From contig NZ_AOJL01000026.1 in assembly GCF_000337035.1 (NCBI RefSeq), positions 62,001-126,000 on the forward strand: a DNA stretch of 64,000 nucleotides, in the 5' to 3' direction. The translations under genes were made by a program, and so were the position numbers. This stretch comes from Halorubrum coriense DSM 10284 (GTDB lineage Archaea > Halobacteriota > Halobacteria > Halobacteriales > Haloferacaceae). Below are positions 25,420 to 34,080 of the stretch, piece by piece. The notes beneath the pieces are model-generated. The model made no database searches and was not told the origin of the DNA. It was given only the letters and a program-made list of their open reading frames with translations. Within the stretch, counting starts at the first letter, position 1. Each line of letters opens with the position of its first letter.

Positions 25420-26289
25420 ATGGGAGAGTCCGTCGTCGCCGACTTCGTCGGCCGCGTCCATGCGGCGAGTCTGGGGTCCGACGAGCCGGCGACCGGTCGC
25501 GTTCTGTTGAGCCAGCGACGGCTCGTCCTCGCGACGGACGACGGGAAGGAGACGGTCCCGCTCTCGCGGGTGTTCGACGTCGTCGTCGGGAGCGTTCCCG
25601 GCGAACTGCGCTCGTTTTTCAACGACAGCGTCACGATCGCGTACGAGCGCGACGGGTCGCGCCGGTCGGCGCTCGTGGAGGGCGAACCGGACGACATGGA
25701 CAAGTTCGTCAGGCTGCTGTTCACGGCCCTGTTGCGGAACGTCACCGTCACGGTGCGGCACCCGGCGAAGGTCGGCGGTCGCGTCACGGACGCGACCGAT
25801 CACCGCGCCTCGGTGTCGGTGTCGCCGGGCGAGATCCGGTTCGACGACTGTCCGGACCCCTTCACCGTCGACCTCTCGTCGGTGATCGACTACGAGCGCA
25901 CCGACCGCACCGTCGGCGGAAAGAAGCGGCCCGCGCTCGTCTTCCGGCACGTCGCCGACGAGCGGACGGTCACGTCGATCACGACCGTGCCGAACGAGCG
26001 CGCGCTCAACATCCTCGGCCGGTACATCAAGATCGAGTACGACGAGGCGATGGAAGAGTTGGACTCGTTCGACCCGACCGAAGAGCAGATGGAGATCCTC
26101 GTCTCCATCTACTCGGCCGGCGGCGAGGCGAACATCGCCGACGTCGTCACCGGCGACGTCACGCAGACGTCGATGATCCTCGACACGCTCCGAGACGAGA
26201 ACCTCGTCGCCGACGGCGACAGCGGGGCCGCGCTCACCCGCAAGGGACAGATGATCGTGAGCTCGTACCTCGAGTCCGTCAACGCCTGA
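25420..26289 (+). CDS. CheF-like archaellum/taxis protein
   Basis: 289 residues. The opening (a short region, then TGRVLLSQRRLVLATDDGKETVPLSRVFDV) is the pattern of archaeal CheF, which links the Che system to the archaellum motor. The C-terminal 80 residues form a winged helix (PTEEQMEILVSIYSAGGEAN and SMILDTLRDENLV). No che or arl gene is adjacent, so this may be a stand-alone paralogue. The divergent neighbour is ferredoxin. Family assignment is by resemblance only. Confidence 0.7.
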   Translation: MGESVVADFVGRVHAASLGSDEPATGRVLLSQRRLVLATDDGKETVPLSRVFDVVVGSVPGELRSFFNDSVTIAYERDGSRRSALVEGEPDDMDKFVRLLFTALLRNVTVTVRHPAKVGGRVTDATDHRASVSVSPGEIRFDDCPDPFTVDLSSVIDYERTDRTVGGKKRPALVFRHVADERTVTSITTVPNERALNILGRYIKIEYDEAMEELDSFDPTEEQMEILVSIYSAGGEANIADVVTGDVTQTSMILDTLRDENLVADGDSGAALTRKGQMIVSSYLESVNA

Positions 26290-26371
26290 GCGTCGAACGC
26301 GCGGTTCGGGGCTGGACGCGACGCCACCGCTCGGGGGAAGTTTCATAGTCGTGTACCCGTAGATATCTTTC

Positions 26372-27286
26372 ATGCGAGACAGCAACCACCCCGGCGGCGA
26401 CTCGGCGCTCGACGCCGCCGTCCGCGACCGGGGACTCGACGCGCCCGGCGGAGTGGGAGAACCCGGCTCGCCCGAGTGCGAGACGCCTCCCGGCGACGCC
26501 GGCGGTCCGGGACCGCGGGTCGCCCGCGTCCCGGAGGACCACGCCCACGACACGTTCTCCGTCGAGGGGATCGACACCGACCGACGCGAGGGGTTACTGG
26601 AGGCGGTCCTGCGCGACGTCGACGGCGTCAGCGCCGCCTCGGCGACGCGACGCAACGGGACGGTCGGCGTTCACCACGACCCGTCGCTCTCGCGGGACGC
26701 GCTCCGCGAGGTGCTGACGGAGTGCGGCCTGGTCGTCGCCTCCGGCGACGAGGCGTTCGAGTCGCGGCGCGCCTCACAGTTCGCGTCGGCGCGCGTCGCG
26801 GTCGCGACCCTGTTCGGCCTGATGGTCGCGACGCCGTACATCGCGGTGCTGTACCCGACCCGCGTCGAGTGGCTGTTCTACGACCCCGTGACGGTCCAGT
26901 ACCTCCAGTCGATCCTCGACTCGCAGATGACGACGCACTTCTTCATCAACCTCGGCGCGCTCTCCGGGCTCGCGTTCCTCGTCGCCTGCGGCCCCACGAT
27001 CCGGCGCGCGGCCGCGGCGGTGCGCGACGGCGAGTTCACCAACGAGGTCGCGTTCGTCGGGGGCGTCGCCGCCCTCTACGGATACAGCACGCTCACCGCG
27101 TTCACCGGTCTGGAGGGCGCGGTCCACTACGATCTGGTCGCGTACGCCGTCGTCGTCGCGACCTTCTGGACGCAGTTCGGCGTCACGGACACCGCGGTCG
27201 ACCCCGCGTCGCGCGGCGAGTCCGCGGCGGAGCCGGCCGACGCCGACGCGGACGAACCGGTCGCGATGACCGACGGCGGGCGCTGA
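26372..27286 (+). CDS. HMA-like domain protein with four membrane segments
   Basis: 304 residues. After a Gly/Pro-rich N-terminus (1-55) a ferredoxin-like fold similar to heavy-metal-associated domains is seen (DTFSVEGIDTDRREGLLEAVL ... VHHDPSLSRDALREVLTECG), but the CxxC metal site is missing. Four hydrophobic segments follow between about 140 and 270. The order resembles the front part of a CPx-type P-type ATPase without the ATPase core. The C-terminus is acidic. Transport or metal sensing is inferred; the missing cysteines argue against direct copper binding. Confidence 0.6.
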   Translation: MRDSNHPGGDSALDAAVRDRGLDAPGGVGEPGSPECETPPGDAGGPGPRVARVPEDHAHDTFSVEGIDTDRREGLLEAVLRDVDGVSAASATRRNGTVGVHHDPSLSRDALREVLTECGLVVASGDEAFESRRASQFASARVAVATLFGLMVATPYIAVLYPTRVEWLFYDPVTVQYLQSILDSQMTTHFFINLGALSGLAFLVACGPTIRRAAAAVRDGEFTNEVAFVGGVAALYGYSTLTAFTGLEGAVHYDLVAYAVVVATFWTQFGVTDTAVDPASRGESAAEPADADADEPVAMTDGGR

Positions 27287-27356
27287 CGCGGTCGCCGTCT
27301 CGGCGCGCGCATCTCCCCGCTCTGTTCTTCGCCGCTCGCTCGCCGCGCCCGACCGA

Positions 27357-28259
27357 TCACTCCGCCGCGTCCCCGCCCGCGACGGGCGTCCCGCTCTCGT
27401 CGACGGCCACGACGCCGTCGACGGTGACCTCGTCGCCGACGGCGAGGACGTCCCCCCACGAGCGCTCCGCGACGACGGTGTTGACCATCAGTCGGAAGTC
27501 GTGGTCGAAGCGGTCGCTCCCGGTCCACTCGGGCAGCGTCTCGCGGCGCTTCCGGACGAACCGCTCGCGGAACCCCTCGATCGTCGCGCCGGTGTCCGGG
27601 TCGCGAGAGGGGACGACGCAGCGCTGACACGGGTTGACGCCGATCAGTTCCGTGCCGCCGACCGCGACGCGGACCCCCTCCCCGTGGTCGGCGAACAGCC
27701 GGTCCTCGAAGAACGCGGGACAGTCGTCGAGGACGACGTTCGGGCGCAGCCGTCGCCGCATCTCCGTCGCGTCCGCCACGTCGTCGAACCACGACGCGAC
27801 GGTCTCCAGCGTCGCCCACGAGACCACCGTCGGCCCGTGGGCGGCGCGGTCGTCGGGGAAGCCGCCCGCGTCGTCCCGCACGAGGTCGACCGCGTACCCG
27901 AGGTACTTGCCGACCCAGTCGGCCAGGGCGTCGCCCTCCTCGGGGAGCACGAACGTGCGCTCGTCGGCCGGGGCGCGCTCGGTCGCCGGGCGCGAGAGCG
28001 TCACGGCCGTCGGGGTGGCGTCGGTTGGGCCGGCGAGGTCGTACTCGGCGCGGAGCCCGTGGATCGCCGGCTCGCTCTTCCCGTTGACGTAGCCGCCGCC
28101 ACCGCCGACGGAGGCGCGTTCCGGGTCGACGCCGGCCTCGACGAGCGCGTACGAACGGTCGCCGCGGAGCGCGCCCTCCGGACCGATCGCGGCGCGGTCG
28201 ACGGCGACGCCGTCACAGGACTTCAGGGGATAGGCGAGGAGTTCGGCGACGCGTGTCAT
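27357..28259 (-). CDS. MOSC-domain protein
   Basis: 300 residues. MOSC_N segment first (VAELLAYPLKSCDGVAVDRAAIG), then the MOSC domain with the conserved cysteine region LIGVNPCQRCVVPSRDP, followed by FRERFVRKRRETLP. MOSC proteins transfer sulfur or handle molybdenum cofactor-bound substrates, for example mARC-type N-hydroxylated compound reduction. No partner reductase is adjacent. Start at ATG 28259, as upstream in-frame sequence is not conserved-looking. Confidence 0.85.
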   Translation of the reverse strand: MTRVAELLAYPLKSCDGVAVDRAAIGPEGALRGDRSYALVEAGVDPERASVGGGGGYVNGKSEPAIHGLRAEYDLAGPTDATPTAVTLSRPATERAPADERTFVLPEEGDALADWVGKYLGYAVDLVRDDAGGFPDDRAAHGPTVVSWATLETVASWFDDVADATEMRRRLRPNVVLDDCPAFFEDRLFADHGEGVRVAVGGTELIGVNPCQRCVVPSRDPDTGATIEGFRERFVRKRRETLPEWTGSDRFDHDFRLMVNTVVAERSWGDVLAVGDEVTVDGVVAVDESGTPVAGGDAAE

Positions 28260-28392
28260 ATCCGGGGTTCGGCGGGCCGAATCAAAAGCGATCGGCCGAC
28301 GGTCCGGGCGGAGGCGGGTGTGGCGATCGGTGGTATCGAACTGCTGATCGGCATGACGAGCCTCTTGTACTCGCGGGATCCACGACGAGGCG

Positions 28393-28788
28393 ATGCGAAC
28401 GAGCGTCAATCTCCCCGACGAACTGGTCGACGAGTTCGATCGGGCGCGGCGAGAGGAGGGGATCGAGAACCGGTCGCGGGCGGTCCGCGAGGCGATGCGC
28501 GAGTTCGTCGAGGCGCACTCGCGGCTCGAAGACACGACCGGCGAGGTGGTCGCGCTGGTGGGCTTCGACTACCGACACCACGAGGTCATCCGCGAGCTCC
28601 ACGGCGCGCAACACGAGTATCAGGACGTCATCCTCAACACGAGCCACACCCATCAGGGCGAGTGGTGTCTCGAATCGCTGTTCTGCCGCGGCGACGCCGA
28701 GCGCGTCCGGGAGCTCACCTACCGGCTCCGCGACTTCGACGCCGTTCGCCGAGTGAAGGTGATGCTGATCCGAGACGGGGCGGAGTAG
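28393..28788 (+). CDS. NikR-type nickel-responsive regulator
   Basis: 131 residues. N-terminal ribbon-helix-helix (MRTSVNLPDELVDEFDRAR ... SRAVREAMREFV) and C-terminal ACT-like domain carrying the NikR nickel ligands in order: the HHEV His, HTH in TSHTHQGE, and the Cys in WCLES. NikR represses nickel transporter genes when nickel is plentiful. No nickel transporter is nearby, so its targets are elsewhere or it controls the divergent MOSC gene; the latter is only positional inference. Confidence 0.88.
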   Translation: MRTSVNLPDELVDEFDRARREEGIENRSRAVREAMREFVEAHSRLEDTTGEVVALVGFDYRHHEVIRELHGAQHEYQDVILNTSHTHQGEWCLESLFCRGDAERVRELTYRLRDFDAVRRVKVMLIRDGAE

Positions 28789-28829
28789 GGCGACGAGGCG
28801 CTCGGGGAGGGCCTCGGGCCGAGCGACTC

Positions 28830-29123
28830 CTAACGGCTCTCTCGCTGCTCGACCTTGTTCAGCTCGATCAGCAGCCGGAAGATGGCCTTCACGAGGTTCG
28901 CGTCCACGTCGAAGCGCTCGGCGTTCTGGCCGGCGCGCTCCATCACGCGCTCCTCCTGCCCCTCGTCGGTGGTCGGGAGGTCGCGCTCGTCTTTCACGGC
29001 CGCGACCGTGTCGGCGACGTACGTTCGGCGCGCGATCAGCTCGACTATCTCGCGGTCGATGTCCTCTATCTCGTGTCGCAGTTCGTCGAGGCTCCGGTCG
29101 TCCGCGTTGGGTGTGTCGCTCAT
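28830..29123 (-). CDS. chorismate mutase (AroQ class)
   Basis: 97 residues of the all-helical AroQ fold: LDELRHEIEDIDREIVELIARR, then YVADTVAAVKDERDLP, ER, and the C-terminal helix VKAIFRLLIELNKVEQRE. It converts chorismate to prephenate for Phe/Tyr synthesis. It follows the shikimate kinase gene by 32 nt on the same strand, so the pair is probably co-transcribed. Confidence 0.9.
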   Translation of the reverse strand: MSDTPNADDRSLDELRHEIEDIDREIVELIARRTYVADTVAAVKDERDLPTTDEGQEERVMERAGQNAERFDVDANLVKAIFRLLIELNKVEQRESR

Positions 29124-29155
29124 TGGTAGTGTGGTGAGTGGTGTGTCGCGGGCGC

Positions 29156-30049
29156 TCACTCGACGGTCGCGCCGTCGGCTCTCGTCGTCGTTCGTCGCAG
29201 CGTTCCGGGGCGGTCGGTCCACGCGTCGGCGACCGCGTCGAGGTCGGTCTCGGGGTCTTCGGGGTCCGCGACGGCGACGACGCTCGGTCCCGTCCCCGAC
29301 AGCGACACCGCGGCGGCGTGCGGCATCGCCTCGACCGCGGGGCCGGCGTCGAACCCGAGCGCGGCCGAGAACGCCAGCCCGTTCACCGTCATCGCCTCGC
29401 CGTACCGGCCGTCGAGCGCGAGGTCGGCGACGAGGTCCGCCATCGGCGCGACGGCCTCGCAGCGCGCCACGTCGGCGTCGGCGCTGTAGGCGCGTTCGGG
29501 CGGCGTCCAGACGAGGACGTCCCAGTCGACGGTCTCGCGGACGCGGAGTTCGTCGGCGTCGTTGTCCGTGACGGTGACGCCGCCGAGCATCGACGCGGTC
29601 GCGTCGTCGAACGCCCCGGTGACCGTGACGCCGGCCTCGCGGGCGGCGCGGACGCCCAGCCGACAGGCCTCCAGGCGGGTGACGTCGACCGCGGGGGCGT
29701 CGGGGTCGTCGCCCACGCCGAGCCCGAGGGCGTCGCAGGTCGCGAGGACGGTCGCGTTGGCGGCCGCGCTGGAGCTCTTCAGCCCGGCGGCGAGCGGCAC
29801 GTCGCTGTCGGTCCGGACGCGACCGCCTTCGCCGTCGCCCCAGCGCTCGGTCGCGAGCGCGGCGCAGCGCTCGATCAGGTCGGTGTCGGCGTCGGCGTCC
29901 TCGGCGATCTCGCCCTCGACGCCGTCGGCCGCGGGGTCGAGTTCGACCGTCGCGCGCGTCTCGATGTCGATGCCGAAGGCCGCGCCCGTACCGGTCGCGA
30001 GCGCGTTCAACACGGTTCCGGCTCCGAGCGCCGCGGCCCGTCCCTCCAT
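29156..30049 (-). CDS. aroK: shikimate kinase, archaeal GHMP type
   Basis: 297 residues. The GHMP-kinase ATP loop is present (PLAAGLKSSSAAANA), with the N-terminal substrate strand GAGTVLNALATGTGAAFGI and the C-terminal LSGTGPSVVAV motif. Archaea use this GHMP enzyme in place of the bacterial AroK. Start chosen at MEGRAA because the extra upstream residues lie in the promoter area. It is upstream of chorismate mutase in the same direction. Confidence 0.92.
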   Translation of the reverse strand: MEGRAAALGAGTVLNALATGTGAAFGIDIETRATVELDPAADGVEGEIAEDADADTDLIERCAALATERWGDGEGGRVRTDSDVPLAAGLKSSSAAANATVLATCDALGLGVGDDPDAPAVDVTRLEACRLGVRAAREAGVTVTGAFDDATASMLGGVTVTDNDADELRVRETVDWDVLVWTPPERAYSADADVARCEAVAPMADLVADLALDGRYGEAMTVNGLAFSAALGFDAGPAVEAMPHAAAVSLSGTGPSVVAVADPEDPETDLDAVADAWTDRPGTLRRTTTRADGATVE

Positions 30050-30168
30050 AGGATCACGGCTCGCGAGCGCGGACAAAGAGGTAGCGATAACGGCGAGTCT
30101 CTCGGCGGGCGGACCGCGACTGGCCGCCCCGAAGCGGAACCGCCGCGGAGACCCGAGCCGGCGGCGTC

Positions 30169-30780
30169 TCAGAGCGGCTCGGCGCGCCTGACCGCCGCGT
30201 CGACGGCGTACCGGTCCGGGTCGGACCGAGCGCCCGTCCGTCGGCTCGGGAACGTGACCTCGACGGTGAACCGTCGGGACCGCGAGCCGTCGAAGCGATC
30301 GTCGCGCGGGAACCGGCGCGAGACGTAGTCGTATCCGACGGCCTCGCGCGCGTCCGACCCCGCCGGCGTGGCGTACGCGTCGACGCGGAACTCGACCGTC
30401 CCGTACTCGAACCGGCCGGCGTTTTCGACCGTCAAACGGGCGCTGATCGTCGTCCGCCCACCGCCTTCGCTCACGCGCAGCACCGAGGCGTCGGTGACGA
30501 CGAGCCCGGAGCCGTCCGGTCCGACCTCGTCCGGGGTCGTTTCGCCGTCGGCGTCCGTCTCGTCGTCGTCCGTCCCGTCGTCGTTGTCGTCTCCCGCTCC
30601 GCCGCCCGATCCGTCGTCGCCGTCGCCGCTCGTTCCGTCGTCCGTCTGTCGGGTGGTCGAATCCCTTTCTTCGGAAGTCACGAGACAGCCGGCGAGCAGC
30701 CCGGCGGCACCGACCGCGAGGACCCCGCGGCGCGACGCGAGCCGGAGCGGGCGGTCTCCGCCGCCTCGGTCTGCGGTCAT
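30169..30780 (-). CDS. Tat-type lipoprotein with beta-sandwich-like domain
   Basis: 203 residues. RPLRLASRRGVLAVGAAG followed by the lipobox LAGC marks a haloarchaeal exported lipoprotein. A long Asp/Gly/Thr-rich linker then leads to a beta-rich domain (LVVTDASVLRVSEGGG ... ISARLTVENAGRFEYGTVEF) resembling FxLYD-type extracellular domains. Its ATG overlaps the stop of the membrane-protein gene (ATGA), making it third in a three-gene operon. Function unknown; likely a cell-surface assembly with its operon partners. Confidence 0.8.
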   Translation of the reverse strand: MTADRGGGDRPLRLASRRGVLAVGAAGLLAGCLVTSEERDSTTRQTDDGTSGDGDDGSGGGAGDDNDDGTDDDETDADGETTPDEVGPDGSGLVVTDASVLRVSEGGGRTTISARLTVENAGRFEYGTVEFRVDAYATPAGSDAREAVGYDYVSRRFPRDDRFDGSRSRRFTVEVTFPSRRTGARSDPDRYAVDAAVRRAEPL

Positions 30781-31238
30781 CGCATCACCGTCCCGAGGAC
30801 GCCGGTGGACGCGCCGACGGCGCCGGAGACGAACGCCGTCGCGAGCGTCGGCACGAGCGCGTCGACGATGCCGTGCGCCTGCGCGGCGGCGTCGCCCTGC
30901 GAGACGACGATCACCGTGACCGCGACGAGGCCGTACGCCAGCGCGCCGAGCCCGGTCCCGAGGCCGCAGGTCGTCGCCGCGGAGACGACGCCGCGGGCCC
31001 GCGAGCCGACGAGGACGCCCAAGACGCCGGAGAGCGGGACGGCGCCGACGAGGACGGTCGCGGTCGCGGCGAGGTAGGACTGCGCGACGAACACCGGACC
31101 GAACCGCGCCGTCTCGCCGGTCGCGGCGGTCGCCAGCGCCGCCTCGGCCCACCCCGTCGCGGCCGCGCCGACGATGCCCGCGCCGACGCCGACGAGCGCG
31201 AACGCCGCGGCCACGAGCCCGACCTGGTTCGCGTTCAC
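30777..31238 (-). CDS. four-helix membrane protein in lipoprotein operon
   Basis: 153 residues from a GTG at 31238 that overlaps the upstream stop (GTGA). Four hydrophobic segments with short loops fill the protein, separated by Gly/Ala-rich turns. A much longer reading of this frame extends upstream but is Arg-rich noise opposite the lipoprotein gene. No family recognised. Flanked on both sides by lipoprotein genes with overlapping codons. Confidence 0.78.
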   Translation of the reverse strand: MNANQVGLVAAAFALVGVGAGIVGAAATGWAEAALATAATGETARFGPVFVAQSYLAATATVLVGAVPLSGVLGVLVGSRARGVVSAATTCGLGTGLGALAYGLVAVTVIVVSQGDAAAQAHGIVDALVPTLATAFVSGAVGASTGVLGTVMR

Positions 31239-32593
31239 GCGCCGGTCACCCACCCGTGCCGTAGTCGGCCGTGCCAGCCGGCCCGCTCCTCCCACGCGTC
31301 GCCGGAGAAGCCGGCCGCCAGCAGGAACTCGTCGGCCCGGACGACGTAGCCGTACTGGACCCCGGCGTGCTCGTCGAAGCCGTACCGCTCGCCCTCTGCC
31401 TCGCGGTGGTAGAAGCGGTGCCAGGGAGTCGGTCCGACGTCGGTCTCGGCGTCCGCCTCGGACGCGTTGCCGTCGGCGGACGCGTTTCCGTCGGCGGACG
31501 CGTTCCCGCTGAAGTCGGAGCCGGCGAGCGTCGCCTCGGGGTCGATGGACGCGCGGCCGTCGGTCGAGCCCCCGTCGAGCGCCGTCGAGAGCCGCGATTC
31601 GGCGGTCTCGGCGTCCGGGTAGCGCTGGACGTACACCGGGACGCCGTCGAGCTCGCGGGCCCAGCCGCGGAACGTCTCGCTGGGTCGGTTCCCCGCCGGA
31701 GGGCGCTCCGCGAAGGCGACGAACACCTCTTCGACGCGGTCCGCCGGCTGCGGGATCGGGCCGAGCCGAGCGCGCAGTTCGCGCCGGCGCTCGGGCGGAA
31801 AGGCGTCCCCGTAGATGCGCGGGACCCGGTCGCGGTCGAGCGTATCGCGGTCGTACGGCCGGTGCGCGAACGTCGAGAAGTCCCGGCTCGCGACGGCGAG
31901 CTCGACGAGCGTGCCGTTCGTGACCCGGCCCCGCTCGCGGTCGTCGGTCGGCAGCGGCGCGAGCAGCCGCCGGAACAGTCGGTTGTGGATTGGGTCCCGA
32001 GAGAACTCCGCCTCGACGTAGAGCGCGGTCCCGATGCTCGCGAGTCCGGTCCGGATGCGGTCGAGTTCTTCGAGGGCGCGGTCGACGTCGCCGCGGGGCG
32101 CGAACGTCCGCAGCGTCTCGACGTGGCGGTCGACGCGGCTGCGGATCCGCGGCCCGGGCGAGAAGTGCGGTTCGAGGGCCCCGCTCGCGCGGTCGATCGC
32201 CGTTCGGGTCGCGGCCGCGACCGCGTCGACCTGCGCGGCCGTGATCGCCGCCTCCTCGTCGACGGTCGCGCGGATCGACCGGACGGTCGCGACCGCCTCG
32301 GCGATCGCGTCGCGGTAGGTCGCCACGGCGTCCGGGTACTCGGTCGCGAACCACACCGCGTCGTCGACGACCTCGCGGGTCGCGGCCGCCAGCGCGGCGT
32401 TCGTCACCGGCGGGTCGGCGTCGGCGTCGCCCGCGTCGTCCGGCGGGTCGTCTCCGCCGGGGTCGTCGCCGTCGCCCGGCGGGTCGGCGTCCGCGGCGGC
32501 GTCGGGGTACTCGACGCCTCGAACGCCGAGACACCCGGCGGTCCCGACGAGGGCCGCGCCGACGCCCAGCAGGGACCGTCGCGTCCGTTGCAT
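31235..32593 (-). CDS. large Tat-type lipoprotein, unknown function
   Basis: 452 residues. RTRRSLLGVGAALVGTAGC gives a twin-arginine signal with a lipobox Cys, followed by an Asp/Gly-rich linker. The body is helical and acidic, with segments such as RSRVDRHVETLRTFAPRGDV and WARELDGVPVYVQRYPDAE. Three near-identical NASADG/NASEAD repeats (about 373-390) form a possible N-glycosylated spacer. First gene of the three-gene surface operon. Not recognised beyond haloarchaea. Confidence 0.8.
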   Translation of the reverse strand: MQRTRRSLLGVGAALVGTAGCLGVRGVEYPDAAADADPPGDGDDPGGDDPPDDAGDADADPPVTNAALAAATREVVDDAVWFATEYPDAVATYRDAIAEAVATVRSIRATVDEEAAITAAQVDAVAAATRTAIDRASGALEPHFSPGPRIRSRVDRHVETLRTFAPRGDVDRALEELDRIRTGLASIGTALYVEAEFSRDPIHNRLFRRLLAPLPTDDRERGRVTNGTLVELAVASRDFSTFAHRPYDRDTLDRDRVPRIYGDAFPPERRRELRARLGPIPQPADRVEEVFVAFAERPPAGNRPSETFRGWARELDGVPVYVQRYPDAETAESRLSTALDGGSTDGRASIDPEATLAGSDFSGNASADGNASADGNASEADAETDVGPTPWHRFYHREAEGERYGFDEHAGVQYGYVVRADEFLLAAGFSGDAWEERAGWHGRLRHGWVTGA

Positions 32594-32750
32594 GACACGC
32601 ACTCCCCGCGGCAGGAACTTAAATGTGGTACGCCGATTCTCGCGGCTGAATTCGCCCCGGTCGCTCAGCGGTCCGGCGGTCGGCGGTCCGAACCGCTCCG
32701 CGCGAGGCCCGAGCGCGTCCCTTTTGAGGCCGGCACTCCGAGCCTCGCGT

Positions 32751-33209
32751 ATGTCCGCGCCATCACGCAGCGACGTGCCGCCGACCTCGATCGGCGTCGA
32801 CCTCCGCGAGGAGGGCGTCGTCGTCGAGTACCTCGACGGCCGGACGACCCTCTACCGGGGCGTCCCCGAGTCGGCCGAGGGATCGGTGACCGCCGGTCCC
32901 GGCAAGGAGACCCACGTCCTCGTCACCGACCCCACCGAGACGGAGGGCGTGATGACGTACGTGAACGACTACAAGACCGACGACGAGATCCTCGAGGAGT
33001 CCGGCGTCGGCCGCGTCATCGTCGAGGACGGCGACCGCGACGAGGTGTTCCCCGGCGTGATCGTCGGCCGCGACGGCCAGCGCAACGAGGTCGTGGCGGA
33101 CCCTGAGGTCGCCGGCGGGCGCGTGTTCGTCTTCGTCGAGGACGGCTGGACCGAGGGGAGCTACGAGATCGTCGAGGGCCCGGAAGACGGGCTCGACGCG
33201 CACCGGTGA
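32751..33209 (+). CDS. conserved haloarchaeal protein (DUF5796-like)
   Basis: 152 residues from the ATG at 32751, preceded by a TTTTGAG element about 30 bp upstream. Acidic beta-rich protein with GVDLREEGVVVEYLDGRTTLYRGVP and VMTYVNDYKTDDEILEESG. I associate it with a haloarchaea-only family, DUF5796 from memory. No catalytic motif. Same direction as the next two short genes. Confidence 0.78.
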   Translation: MSAPSRSDVPPTSIGVDLREEGVVVEYLDGRTTLYRGVPESAEGSVTAGPGKETHVLVTDPTETEGVMTYVNDYKTDDEILEESGVGRVIVEDGDRDEVFPGVIVGRDGQRNEVVADPEVAGGRVFVFVEDGWTEGSYEIVEGPEDGLDAHR

Positions 33210-33234
33210 ACCCGACGCCGACGGGACCGTTCCG

Positions 33235-33474
33235 ATGAGCCTCGCGAAACCGTGGCGCGACCTCGACCGGTCGACGGTGGGGAGCGCGCCGGACCGCTAC
33301 GGGCTGTACGAGCTCGGCGACGCCGACGGCGACACGATCGGCTTCGGCGCGGGCGTCCTCCGCGACGAGCTGAAGGAGGCGCTCGCCTACGGCGACGCGG
33401 CGAAGGTGCGCTGGGAGCCGGCCGACTCGCTCGACCACGCCGAGCGGCTGCTCGCGGAACACGCGGACGGCTGA
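33235..33474 (+). CDS. small protein with degenerate GIY-YIG-like fold
   Basis: 79 residues. The segment DRYGLYELGDADGDTIGFGAG resembles the start of GIY-YIG nucleases with GLY and GFG replacing GIY and YIG, followed by a helix (LRDELKEALAYG). The catalytic Arg and Glu are not evident, so it is probably not a nuclease. It follows the previous gene by 25 nt. Confidence 0.65.
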   Translation: MSLAKPWRDLDRSTVGSAPDRYGLYELGDADGDTIGFGAGVLRDELKEALAYGDAAKVRWEPADSLDHAERLLAEHADG

Positions 33475-33583
33475 CGGCGCGGCCGTTCGGGGGGACCGAT
33501 TCGCCCCCGCGAGCCGACCCGCGCGTCCCGACCGAACGGGAACGACCGACAGAGGAAAGGTCGGCGGCCGCCGAGGGGGCGAT

Positions 33584-33940
33584 ATGAGCGACGAGGTCGA
33601 GGCCGACGGCGGCGACGAGGTGCTTCGCGCCAGCGACATCGGCGGCGAGGGGCCGCCGATCGAGGAGAAGCCCTACAAGATCGTCTTCGAGGCGAACAAG
33701 TGCTTCGGAGCGGGGAAGTGCGCCGAGGTCGCGGACAACTGGGTGATGGACGTCGTGAGCGGGATGGCGAAGCCGGAGGCGTACTACATCGGCGAGGAGG
33801 ACTTGGACGAGAACGTCCGCGCGGCCGAGGCGTGTCCCGCAAAGAAGGACGCCGGCGTGATCCACGTCGTCGACCGGCGGACGGACGAGGAGATCGCGCC
33901 AGATCCGCACGGCGACGGAACGCTCTCGGTCGACTGGTAG
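33584..33940 (+). CDS. single-cluster ferredoxin-like protein
   Basis: 118 residues. The pattern KCFGAGKCAEVADN followed by ACPAKK is that of short ferredoxins carrying one 3Fe-4S or 4Fe-4S cluster, the second CxxC half being reduced. Haloarchaeal acidic N- and C-terminal extensions are present. The likely role is electron transfer, possibly to a P450 or similar oxygenase; no partner is adjacent. Confidence 0.75.
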   Translation: MSDEVEADGGDEVLRASDIGGEGPPIEEKPYKIVFEANKCFGAGKCAEVADNWVMDVVSGMAKPEAYYIGEEDLDENVRAAEACPAKKDAGVIHVVDRRTDEEIAPDPHGDGTLSVDW

Positions 33941-33995
33941 GGTTCGGTCGAACTTCCGAAAGGGGTTTCACCGCGCCGCGGGTAGCCCGACTCGC

Positions 33996-34080
33996 GCGGG
34001 GGTGGCTGAGCCTGGCCAAAAGCGGCGGACTTAAGATCCGCTCCTGTAGAGGTTCGAGGGTTCGAATCCCTTCCCCCGCA
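33996..34080 (+). tRNA. tRNA-Leu (anticodon UAA)
   Basis: The acceptor stem GCGGGGG (33996-34002) pairs with CCCCCGC (34073-34079), discriminator A at 34080. The anticodon loop CTTAAGA is closed by GCGGA/TCCGC. A long variable arm and the T-arm GTTCGAATC follow, as expected for a class II leucine tRNA. No intron; CCA is not encoded. Two extra copies of its 3' end follow downstream. Confidence 0.95.

Noticed and set aside
30777-32534. 585-codon minus-strand frame covering the lipoprotein gene
   Set aside because: Only its last 153 codons look like protein (membrane segments); the rest is Arg/Pro-rich noise opposite or overlapping the lipoprotein frame.
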